A stretch of 64,000 nt of DNA. Origin: Avena insularis. Its lineage: Eukaryota > Streptophyta > Magnoliopsida > Poales > Poaceae. The translations under genes were made by a program, and so were the position numbers. This document shows positions 45,600 through 57,339 of the stretch, in pieces. The notes beneath the pieces were generated by a model, which worked only from the letters and a program-made list of their open reading frames with translations, did not search any database and had not been told where the DNA came from. Location: the NCBI GenBank assembly GCA_023614405.1, contig CM042686.1, forward strand, positions 350,866,329-350,930,328. Direction: 5' to 3'. Positions within the stretch are counted from its first letter, which is position 1. Each line of letters begins with the position of its first letter.

Positions 45600-48500
45600 T
45601 GTAACATCCCAGATTCTATAGTAGGATGTTATCAGTGTCATGCATCATCCTTGCATCTTTGCATCCTACATTTGAAAAATATTGCAACAACAAATTCCTA
45701 ACACATAAAATCCGTTACAAAAACCCTAATTAATATTCCCTTAAGTGAGCACTTTTGTTGTATTAGTTTGACCCTTCAATAAACTATGTAAAAACAGTAA
45801 ACCATGGTCCTATGTTGACCACCTTATTTTTACTAAAATTTAGAAACAAGAATCATCACTTTTGGACCTTGTTTGCAAAAGTTACAAGTGTTTTTAGTAA
45901 AACAGAATTGGAAAAAAGAAAAGGATAAAAAAAAAAAACGAGCAGCTAACCTAGCTGGGCCGGCCAGCCAGCCCACCCCGCCCCATCGCCCGCGCAGCAG
46001 GTAACCACCCCGCGCCCATCGGCCCACCTCTCCCCTCCATCGCTGACACGGGGGCCCCACCCCGTCGTCTCTCCCTGAGACCATGGCGGACACGGCCGCC
46101 GGCCGAACTCGTCTCGCTACGGGACTCGCCTCGCCCAAGTTCCTGCCCTTTAAAGGACGACCCCCCCCCTCGTCGTTGCCCTCGTTTTTTTCTCAAACCC
46201 TAGCCGCTTCGCAGTTCAACCGAGCTCGCCGGATCGGACGCCGCCGGAGCTCGAGGTGGGAGACGCTCCAGGACATCTCGAGACTTGTTCAACCTCCCAC
46301 GCTGCTCGCCTCGACCTACTCTACCCTCCCACCTAACTCTTTCCTTCCGAATCGCAGGGCGTCACCGACAATTGCTCGCCGGAGCCCGTCGGGTCCGAGA
46401 GGAGGAACGGCCAACCGCGGGAGAAGGAGGAAGAGAGGGACCGAGTTGAGATCGTTGGGAGATTCGCCGTCGACGTGCGCATCGGGGACCATCTTCGTCG
46501 CCTCCACTAGGGCCACCACTGCCGACTCACGCCGCCGTCGCCCATCGCCGCCACCACCACAGGTCAGTAGAACCGCCTCGGCCGTCCGATTGTAATCCTG
46601 CGGGCCAGATTAGAAGAGGGGGGGCGAAGGGGTATCAGCGAATCGCGCAACGCCGCGTGGCAAGCGCGTCATCGCCGCGCCGCGTCGCCCGCATAGCCAG
46701 CTGGCCCAACCCGAGGCCGCCACCTGGCACGATCTGGGCTAGGGTTTAGGCTGGTTATTTTTGGTTTTTGCAGATTAGGTTTAATATTGCGAAAATCATA
46801 GAAAAATAACTATTTGTCCAAATTTAGCTTGTAATATACCGTTGGATTCCTAATTTTATGTAGAATCCAAATATGTAATAATATTGCAGGTTTACAGTAA
46901 TGTCTTAGTTGTAGATTTTAATCACTAAATTGGAGTGTTTATTCTATAGAAAAATAACTAAATTACTGTTTTAATTGATTCTTGTTGCAATGACCTTGTT
47001 TCCATAATGCCTACTGGACAAAATTATACAACCTTGCTTAAGATCGATAGATCTAGTTTGGGGCTAATTAGATGGACTGATCTCCTTATAAACCTAGGAT
47101 TTGTTTTAGTGACTCTATTAGATCTAAACTCAATCCTAGTGACACCCTTACCCTAGCACAGCACAAACTCGATCAATTTAACCAACCTTGCATAAACTAC
47201 CATGTTGCATGCATGCATGTATTCCTTTGTGTATGCTTTGAACAAGTTGTGATCAGATCTATGTTTGTGATTCGTTAGATTGCTCGGAGTGCGCTAAGGA
47301 GTGCTATTGTGTAGAGTGCTGCTCAGATCAAGGCAAGTTACACCACTTGTTCATAATTTTGTCCCAGTTTTGATTCTATGCATGTGCTCTTCAAAATTCT
47401 GTAGTATGCATGTGTAGGATGTTCTAGTAGATTTTCCCCTTAGTATTATTTTGCAAGAACGATGATTTTGTAGTATGCCATGAGTAGCTCTATACTTAGG
47501 ATTTCCCATCCTAATAGGTTACCCCTGTTTTTGCTAAGTATTGCTTGCTATGCTATATATATACAAAGTACCGTTGGGGGGTTCGAAAGACAAAGAATTT
47601 TCTAAGTATAAAGGCTCTCTAGAGCAAACTTTTCTTCTCAAATCCGCTTCAAAATAAAACTAAGTTTTCTTCTGGGCGGAATGGTTGTCGGGTCAACGTG
47701 TGTGATATTTGGTGGAGGACGGCCACCCAGGAATCAAAGAAGTCTGCCATGCTTCAGAATTCAGAAGCTTCCAGTGCAACCACAATACATTATGGGCTCT
47801 GTCTTGGCCTAGTACTTAGTGGGAAACCTCACCTGGGTACCAACATTTGGAGGATTATTGGCACGGTTGGATCCGGAAGGTAGGGGGGCTACTAAGGGAA
47901 AGCCTCGCCATGGTCTTGTCTGTAAAAGTACTTGATCGTGGATTGTGGGTAAAGTGCACAAACTCTCGAGAGTATTGCAATCTGATCGATCAGTCGTGTT
48001 CACGGTAACAGAACAATAATGAGCGTCTGAAGGATGGAGCCTCTGAAGGATCTTCCTCTCTCTTTTCTAAAACAAAGTTTTGAAAACCCCATGGCGTGCG
48101 TGATATCGCTAAAGGGTGGGATTTTGGGAAACTTGGTGTGTAATATCCAAGTGACACTTGGTGCGTAATATCCAAGTGTTTGGTTGTTTGGACACTTGGT
48201 GCGTAATTTCCTCGTGTGCCACTCGACCCTATTTTATTCAAGCAAATGTTTACAAAGTAGGGAAATCCTCTATTCTCTCTCTACTTAAGAAAATTAGCTT
48301 GGAGAAAATGAACGCTACAGCCTATACCAGCCTTGCATGTAGAGATAGTCTATTCTCTCCTTGGTGTAATTTGCCAATACATTCAAAGTATTGACCCAAC
48401 TTGTTGGCTGCACGTCTTATGTGCAGAATCCGAAGATTGAAAGGTGCGTAGGGATCGCGGGTCTACACTCGACAAGCCTGGGCGTTGATGGACTCATGCT

Positions 48501-48699
48501 GCTTTTATGTTTCCGCTGTTATTTGAGCTAGCATAATGCTAAGCAACTTTTGTAATAATTTCATACTCTGGATTCCTCGTGTAATAAAGACTTTGTGTTT
48601 TACATGATATTTCATCGACTGTGAGTGCTAGCTATTGATCCAGGGACTAGCATGTTAATCACAGGGACTTAGGATCCTTACCGATCCAAGGTCACTACA
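45600..48699 (+). repeat. Element C 3' LTR
   Basis: 3,100 bp, TGTAACATCCC to CACTACA. It is homologous to 39193-42269. The AT-rich 1.9 kb is almost substitution-free but has many 1-2 base indels; the GC-rich block differs more. The TATA box is at 47554-47563. Confidence 0.92.
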
Positions 48700-51302
48700 A
48701 TGCATGTGTTATATATTCTCAAAACCACACCTTCTTTATGATCAACATGACCACACACACACTCCAGTTTAGTCTGGTGGTGCAACTGCTTCTGTCACAC
48801 GGGTTCACCATCCCCATGTGGCAGTTGCATATTCCAGGGGCTCTTTGGGCTTTCTAACCACCATGGTTTGACACAAATGGAGACTCTAGAGATCAATGCA
48901 TGTGTTATATATTGTCAAAACCACACCTTCTTTATGATCCACATGACCACACACACTCCAGTTGGGTGTGGTGATGCAACTGCTTCTGTGACACTAGTTC
49001 ACCATCCCCATCTGGTAGTTGCATATTCCAGGGGATCTTTGGGCTTTCTAACCACCATGGTTTGACACAAATGGAGTCTTTAGAGATCAATGCATGTGTT
49101 ATATATTCTCAAAAGCACACCTTCTTTATGATCCACATGACCACACACACACTCTAGTTGGGTGTGGTGATGCAACTGCTTCTGTCACACTGGTTCACCA
49201 TCCCCATGTTTCAGTTGCATATTCCAGGAGCTCTTTGGGATTTCTGACCACCATGGTTTGACACAAATGGAGTCTCTAGAGATCAATGCATGTTTTATAT
49301 ATTCTCAAAAGCACACCTTCTTTATCATCCACATGACCACACACACACTCTAGTTGGGTGTGGTGATACAACTGCTTCTCTCACACTGGTTCACCATCCC
49401 CATGTGGCAGTTGCATATTCCAGGGGCTCTTTGGGCTTTCTGAACACCATGGTTTGACACAAATGGAGTCTCTAGAGATCAATGCATGTGTTATATATTC
49501 TCAACACCACACCTTCTTTATAATCCACATGACCACACACACACTCCAGTTGGGTGTGGTGATGCAACTGCTTCTGTCACACTGGTTCACCATCCCCATG
49601 TGGCAGTTGCATATTCTAGGGGCTCTTTGGGCTTTCTGACTACCATGGTTTGACACAACTAGAGTCTCTAGAGATCAATGCATGTGTTATATATTCCCAA
49701 AACCACACCTTCTTTATGATACACATGACCCCACACACACTCTAGTTGAGTGTGCTGATGTAACTACTTCTGTCACACTGGTTCACCATCCCCATGTGGC
49801 ACTTGCATATTCCAGGGGATCTTTGTTTTTTTACCACCATGGTTTGACACAAAGGGAGTCTATAGAAATCAATGCATGTGTTATATATTCTCAAAACCAC
49901 ACCTTCTTTATGATCCACATGACCACACACACATTCCAGGTGGGTGTGGTGATGCAACTGCTTCTGTCACACTGGTTCACCATCCCCATGTCGCAGTTTC
50001 ATATTCCAGTGGCTCTTTGGGCTTTCTGACCACCATGGTTTGACACAAATGGAGTATCTAGAGATCAGTGCATGTGTTATATATTCTCAACACCACATCT
50101 TATTTATGATCCACATGACCACACACACACTCCAGTTGGTTGTGGTGATGCAACTGCTTTTGTCACACTGGTTCACCATCCCCATGTGCCAGCAATATAT
50201 TCTAGGGGCTCTTTGGGCTTTCTGACCACCATGGTTTGACACAAATGGAGTCTCTAGAGATCAATGCATGTGTTATATATTCTCAAAGCCACACCTACTT
50301 TATTATGCACATGACCAGACACACACTATAGTTGGGTGTGGTGATGCAACTGCTTCTATCACACTGGTTCACCCTACCATGTGGTAGTTGCATATTCTAG
50401 GGGATCTTTGGGCTTTCTGACCACCATGGTTTGACACAAATGGAGTCTCTAGAGATCAATGCATGTGTTATATACTCAAATACACACATTCTGTATGATA
50501 CACATGACCACATACACACTCCAGTTGGATGTGGTGATGCAACTACTTCTGTCACACTTGTTCACCATCCCCATGTGGCACTTGCATTTCCAAGGGATCT
50601 TTGTTTTTTTACCACCGTGGTTTTACATAAAAGGAGTTCGTAGAGATCAATGCATGTGTTATATATTCTCAAAACCACACCTTCTTTATGATCAACATGA
50701 CCACACACACACTCCAGTTTAGTCTGGTGGTGCAACTGCTTCTGTCACACGGGTTCACCATCCCCATGTGGCAGTTGCATATTCCAGGGGCTCTTTGGGC
50801 TTTCTAACCACCATGGTTTGACACAAATGGAGACTCTAGAGATCAATGCATGTGTTATATATTGTCAAAACCACACCTTCTTTATGATCCACATGACCAC
50901 ACACACTCCAGTTGGGTGTGGTGATGCAACTGCTTCTGTGACACTAGTTCACCATCCCCATCTGGTAGTTGCATATTCCAGGGGATCTTTGGGCTTTCTA
51001 ACCACCATGGTTTGACACAAATGGAGTCTTTAGAGATCAATGCATGTGTTATATATTCTCAAAAGCACACCTTCTTTATGATCCACATGACCACACACAC
51101 ACTCTAGTTGGGTGTGGTGATGCAACTGCTTCTGTCACACTGGTTCACCATCCCCATGTTTCAGTTGCATATTCCAGGAGCTCTTTGGGATTTCTGACCA
51201 CCATGGTTTGACACAAATGGAGTCTCTAGAGATCAATGCATGTGTTATATATTCTCAAAACCACACCTTCTTTATGATCCACATGACCACACACACTCCA
51301 GT
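48700..51302. repeat. 196-bp satellite, block 4
   Basis: About 13 monomers. 48700-50649 is one about 1,950-bp higher-order unit (ten monomers). 50650-51302 begins a second, nearly identical unit, which is cut by element D. The block starts with the atgca duplication of element C. Confidence 0.95.
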
Positions 51303-54300
51303 TGTGGGGGCCCCCGGATTAATCCTCCGAGAATCCCTGTTATGCATACAGCATGATCCCATGATCCGTTAGGCGTGGCACATAACAGACAAATATCAAA
51401 GTAAACATCCATTACTCAAGAGGATACATGTCATACCTTACATGCCATTATGGCTACATCAATAATCATTAGTGGAACTTCATCAAGCGTAGAGCCCGAG
51501 CCATGCCTTAACCTACAGGCAACTGACTGGAAGAACGTCCTAGCTCGCATAGTCGTCAACTTCACCTTCTTCTTGATATCTGACCAAGTTAATAGCCAGG
51601 GACAATGACATTGAGTACTTTGAATGTACTCGCAAACAACCTTAATAGAATAATAAAATAAGAGGATATGCAATATGGCTGTGGCAGTAGGTGGGCTCCA
51701 ATGGAGGTTCTTTTCTCAAATAGTTTCTCTTGTAGATATAGCATCTACATATCTTTGTTGAAAACTTTTGTAAAACATTTTGGAAACCTTTTTGAAAAGT
51801 TTTGGAAACACTAGGATTGGGGTACCGATTTGTTCCCGCCTTCAGGTTGTCCCACGACCAAACTCCTTTCTCCTCCTTCCGACCATCCCATGGTTAAAAC
51901 CTTTCTCCTTTACGACCATCCCATGGTGAAACATTTCCAAAGCCATTTCTTTTCCGAAATCCTTTTTGAAAACAAAACCAGCACTTCTCTACAACAACCT
52001 TCCCAACCATCCATGACCGCGGACACGGATATTCGAATAGATTTACACTCTGCAGAGGTTGCACACTTTCCCCACACCATGCGGGTACACTACCCTGATC
52101 TACACCGATCATGGGTCAAGTAACCGATCAAGACTCTCTGGATGCCCACTCCAATATAAGAGCCTACCCTATGAGTGTTGCTCCCCTCAACACCGGGATG
52201 CCCTATATAGTTCTCAAGCCAACTGGAGCGCTTTTTTCCACTTCCCAAGTGTGCGCTTTCAATGAGGGGCTCATAGTAACACGTGGAGGCCTGCAGACCC
52301 TTTGTTCCTTCTCCTGGTCGATGTTTTACATGGACCCTGCCAGAGAAGGCTGACCCTCCAGGGATTGTTATACCCCCTGTAGTAGTTGCGAGGCAGCTTA
52401 TACCAGAATAGACAAACATTAAATCCAGCCCTGTCCCGTTCCAGAGTAATGTGGTTGCACGGGTTAATTATTCTAGCAAAACTGCAAAGAACCGGGTGCT
52501 TTTTGTAAAAAAAATTCCTCCATCTTGCCTTCAACATTTTGTAAAACAAAACCTTTTTCTTTCTCAACATCTCTTGGGACGTCCCACCTCACCAAGGTTT
52601 TATCATAAAACTTTTGGTAAAACTTTTTCGGGGGTCTTCCCATCATCTAGTTTTGCTTTAGCTAAAATGGGGTCCCCAAAGGGGTATGGTGTAATACACC
52701 ATCTATCATACTAGGGTTAAATAGGTGTCATCAAGAGGGTTGTATTTAATAGTACAAAAGTGTAATAGTTCGGAGGGGCCAAACCACTACCATATATATA
52801 CATCAACATATAGTAAACAATGCAGTTTTTAATAAACAGTAGATAAAACATGCATAAGTAAAACAGTAGGACAAGGCTTATGAGCAAGAAGGTGGCTTGC
52901 CTGATGATCAGAAACATGGCATAATTGTCCCTGGACTTCTTCTTAGAATACCCAATAATACCAATAATAATTACCACTTCTTCTGTTCTCCGATTTCATC
53001 GCAACTACCATCGTCCGTACAGCACATGCAAGCAAACAAAAGGGGCCCAATCAACACAAGGCATACAAGTGGGTAAAAATATAGCAAGCAAGTGAATATT
53101 ATAAGTGTATCATTCAATAGGTTTCGAGAGGATTGGATTTAGAAGATTGAGATGGCCTTGGAGATATGGATGAACATCCCTTAGGGTTTATAGTCTAGAA
53201 ACTACCTAAGAGATGGGTTTTGGACCAAGGACATATTCTGTATGATACCATTGTGTAAAAATGATACCGAAATATAGGAGTTGATGAAATGAAACCAACA
53301 AAAGTGGTTTCACTATTTTATCACTTTTCTTTAATTTCTTATGAATATTCTAGTGATAAAATCTCTAGTTTTAGGAAATAATTCACCAGAAAAGTTCTGG
53401 ACCTCCAAAAATTATTTCCTTGGATGGTCAGGTAGAGTCTGAAGAACTGAATAGCTGAGAGTTGGAATCCCTCAAAAATAATTACCAAAATGCCCTCAGG
53501 AAATTCCCAAATCAGTTCTACATGCAGTTTGTCTCTTTCACCAGATTTAATCTACAGGATTTTTCAATTTGATTCCAAGGACAACTGGTAGGTATTTATA
53601 ATATCTTTCTGTAGATATTTGGATTAAACTTTTTGAGTTGTGTAACTACTGTGATGATTTATCTAGTTATAACACTATGGACATAAATGTTTAATTCATT
53701 AGAAATCCTCAGAAGCTCAATAAATCTTGATATCCTGGATTTTGGTAGTACTGAGTGTACCACATCACAGAGAGTTGGAATGAGTTCAAAACAACTCATA
53801 GTTTGGTATAGGGAATTTTCTAAAGTTAGATCAGAGCTGTTTTTGCTATTTTTGCTCAGGATAAACTGCTATTCACCTTGGCAAGGGACAAGGTCTAGAT
53901 GGTAGGCCTATAGTTATGCTATCAGTGGAACTTGGTTTCATCCTTGTTGGAGATGTGTATCTCACTCAAGAATTTATTTACTGGAAATGGTACATCTTGG
54001 TAAATAAATCTGCAGAAAAGATACTGGTGGAATTAGGCCAAACTTTTGGTACATCATGATTGGCAAAACAGGTGGCTACATGCGTAAATTTAGATATGGG
54101 CATAACCTGGTATTTTCCAATTTTAAAATTATTTAAACCCTAGGTCAATATTCTGGATCAGGAATTGATAAAGGAAAATAATAGGGGGGGGTAGCCGGGC
54201 CGGATCCAGTAGGAAGTTGGGCCGCGCCAAGGGTATTCGACCCACCTGGGCGGCACACGCGTGGGAGGCGGATTCGAACCCGCCAGGTGGGGTCCGGCCG

Positions 54301-57300
54301 CTAGAGACAGGAGCCGGCGAAACTGTATCAGGCGCTGCGAGTCGTTCGATTAGAGTCGAATCGACGGCGCAGGGCCGTCGTTTACCTCTGGTCGGGAACA
54401 GGGGAGACCGAACCCTAGGTCGCGGCGGTGGGGGTCCAAGAGCTCACCTGGGTGTGGGAGGGCTGGCAAGGAAGCAACGAGCCGATGCGGTCAACGGCTA
54501 CGAGCCTGGGGATGGGCGGCATGGGGCACTCGCACCAGGGAGGACGCTCTTGAGAGGATCCCGATGGCGCCAACCTTCGGGGCTCGCCGGTGTAGCTCGA
54601 GAGGATGTTGCATGTAAGCGCAAAGGGCACCATTAGCATCAGGAGGACGAGAGGAGTGCGCGAGTGCGACCTCTAGAGAGAGGAGGTGAGGAGAGGGAGC
54701 TTAGCTCACTGTCAAGAAGGAGCCCGAGGCTCTTATCTCTCTCTCTGGAGCAGCACATGGCAGTGGAGAGGGAGAGGGGGTGTTGGGGTGGTAAGAAGAA
54801 GGGAGAGGAAGCAAATGAGGGGCAGGGGAGGCACGGGGTGGCCTCTAGCCTTGTATACCGAGAGGGAGGGATCCATGGGGGAATTGTCCCTTTTGGGCAT
54901 GGAGGAGTGGTAGTGTTGGCCTGTCATTGGCCTAGAGGGGCGGTGGAGAGGGGTTAGAGAGGGATTTGGTCGGGCAGAGAGGGGTAGCTGTCCTGCTGCA
55001 GCTATATTGCCTACAAATGGTAAAGACAACCCTCTGTCTTCCTCAAACTAGCTCCAAGCACTAGGGACAAGGGAGAGGTCAGCTATAGTGCCATGCTACA
55101 GTGATGGTCGACTAGAGGAGGGGTGGGTGCTGTACAAGCTTGCTTGGTAAGGTTGGAGAGAGGGTTTGGTTTGGGTTTTGATACAAAAAGGCTAAATGTT
55201 CAAATCTGCCATAAGGGATGATCAAGGTTTATTTCTTGATTTTTGATCTTGACCAATTGAGATAAGGATGCTGGTAGATGGGTATGGTCATGGTACACCT
55301 CCATGATTTATTTTAGATTTATTGGATGGTTTTTGGTTCACTTTTTATCAATAATCCAAAAAGTGCTAAAAGGATTTTCAGAAGCTTAATTGATATTTTT
55401 AAATTGGACAAGGTGAGTTTTTGATGTGCGATGGTCTTAGATATGACTACCCACTTAGGGGAATTTTCCCAAGATTTATTGTGGCTTAAAAGTATTTAAA
55501 ACAATTATTATTCCATTTCTGCCATTTAAGGAAATAGGCAAAAAGAAATAATAAAGGTCATCAAAACTATTCATTTTAGAGAGGGGAAAGTAGGGTATGA
55601 TATATGGACCTCAATTGAGCAAAAGGTTGGAGATGTGTTTTGGCAAAAACAAAACTTTCCATTGGGAAAGGAGTTTTGGAGATTTTGTCTATTAAAGGAA
55701 TTAAATAGGTTTGGTCCATAATAAATATGGATAAAATTTGATAAATCTTTATGATCAAGGTGGATGATGTAGACAAGGTGTAGCAAGCATTTGCATCCTT
55801 GGGATTGGAGAATCCAAGTTGATTTTGGTGAAAACTAGAGATTTAAGGATCTTGGGTAAGATTGTTTTCATGTCAGCAAAACCTTGTTGGATCTGGGAGC
55901 TCAAGGCTCCCCTTGGGGCATGGGATATATGGATGGATAGAGCAAGTGATGTAGACCACAATGGTGTAGATGTTTGAGCTTTATCCTGTTTGAGCTCACC
56001 AAGACAGGCTTTCAAACTTTGAATAAAATAAGCTAGCCAAGGCAGATTATCAACTAGCCTTCAAAACCTTGTGGGTTTAAGAAGCACAAATATCCACTTG
56101 TAACAAGTGAAGTAGGTATTTCTAGACCTATATGAGTAGAAAACAACCATGCAAAGAGTAGGTCCATAGAGGTTGGATGGTGGTGTGAGCTTCTGTCAAA
56201 GTAGGCATGTTGATAAGATTCACAGGAAATGTTATTTTCTTGCCTGCAAAACCATCAAGAACAAGTGGGTTGGAGGATGATCTAACCAAGTTAAAGAGTG
56301 GGCATTGGTATTCCATAGGATGGTTAACAAGATGGTTCAAATGCATTTTCAAAAATGCACAAGGGTTGAGAAAAGGAGGCATTCAAAAAGGTGATGTTGG
56401 AACAGATTCCAGACTTAGCCAATTTTGGCAGATTTAGGGTTTTTGGACTTGAATGTGGGTGGTGATTATTTTGATGGGTTGCAAGGTACCAAAGCATCAT
56501 CAATATGATGATGTTGAAGTGTATATTGAGTAGAAAGGATCCTTTCTTGGTACTGGTCTTCATTGACTTGGAAGCTTCTAGAATTAGATCACTTCAGAGC
56601 TGATCTGGTTAAGGGTTTTAGATGATTACCTAGTAGCTAGGGATTAGATCCAGCTTTGTAGTCGTGCTTAGGATTTGGGGGTTTCAAGTATGTTGATCCT
56701 AGTTATGATCTCCTATGGTGTCTCACTTAGCTCCTTAAGCAAACAAGTCAAACAGCAGATCAAAGCAATTCATCAAACAACAGATTAAGGCACTTCATCT
56801 TAGCTGATCAAGGCAACTCATCTTACAAACAAAGCAAATCTACTACTGGGGTTACCATCAAGCCTGGCTTGAGGGAAGGTTGGGTATTTTGAAAAGGTTG
56901 GACTTTGAATAAGATGAGAGTCTTTGGTATCTCTACCAAGAGTGGAATTCGAAAGCTTTATAAAGAGGTTTTGGGAAACCTAGAGAGAAGAGTAGTTGAA
57001 GGTTCTGTCTTGAAAACATAAGGAGATAGCATTCTATAGCCCTCCATAGTTTGATCAATAGAAGCTGCTAAAATAGTTGGTTTGCAAAGGCTTCTTGGCT
57101 CAGGTTTTTGAAATGCCAGAACATTTGAGAGTATGGAAATTAAGCCAAGACAGTTTTCGGAAGTAGCTTTTGTCAACTGGTGTGGAGGTAAGGAGTATAT
57201 CTTCTAATACACAATCATAAGCATAAGCATAGTCAAACAACAGGCAAACACTTCACCACTAAACAAGAAAAAGTTTTTGTTCCCAATGATTTTTGCATTC

Positions 57301-57339
57301 TGGACAACTAATCAGGGTTGCTGAAATTGGGATGTCACA
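51303..57339 (-). repeat. Element D 3' LTR
   Basis: 6,037 bp. The plus-strand view starts TGTGGGGGCCC and ends GGGATGTCACA. It holds three approximate repeats of a cgaccatcccatggt / ctttctcctt unit (51851-51938), runs of ttttg/gaaaa, a GC-rich block (54181-54960) and otherwise AT-rich sequence. No coding is supported; short frames here are disrupted in the other LTR. Confidence 0.88.

Larger units (their letters stand above)
39193..48699 (+). mobile_element. Element C: chromovirus-type Gypsy retrotransposon
   Basis: This 9.5-kb insertion is flanked by perfect 5-bp duplications atgca (39188-39192 and 48700-48704) in the satellite. It has a 5' LTR 39193-42269, a primer-binding site at 42270, an extra coiled-coil frame, a gag fragment, an RNase H remnant, an integrase with C-terminal chromodomain, a polypurine tract at 45586 and a 3' LTR 45600-48699. 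Protease, RT and most of gag are deleted, so it is non-autonomous. The LTRs are almost free of substitutions over their AT-rich parts, so insertion was recent. The chromodomain and TGTAACATCCC terminus fit the Tekay group of chromoviruses. Confidence 0.93.

Noticed and set aside
54217..54957. Gly/Arg-rich frames in the GC-rich block of element D
   Set aside because: They show no motif, have overlapping frames on both strands, and lie inside an LTR.
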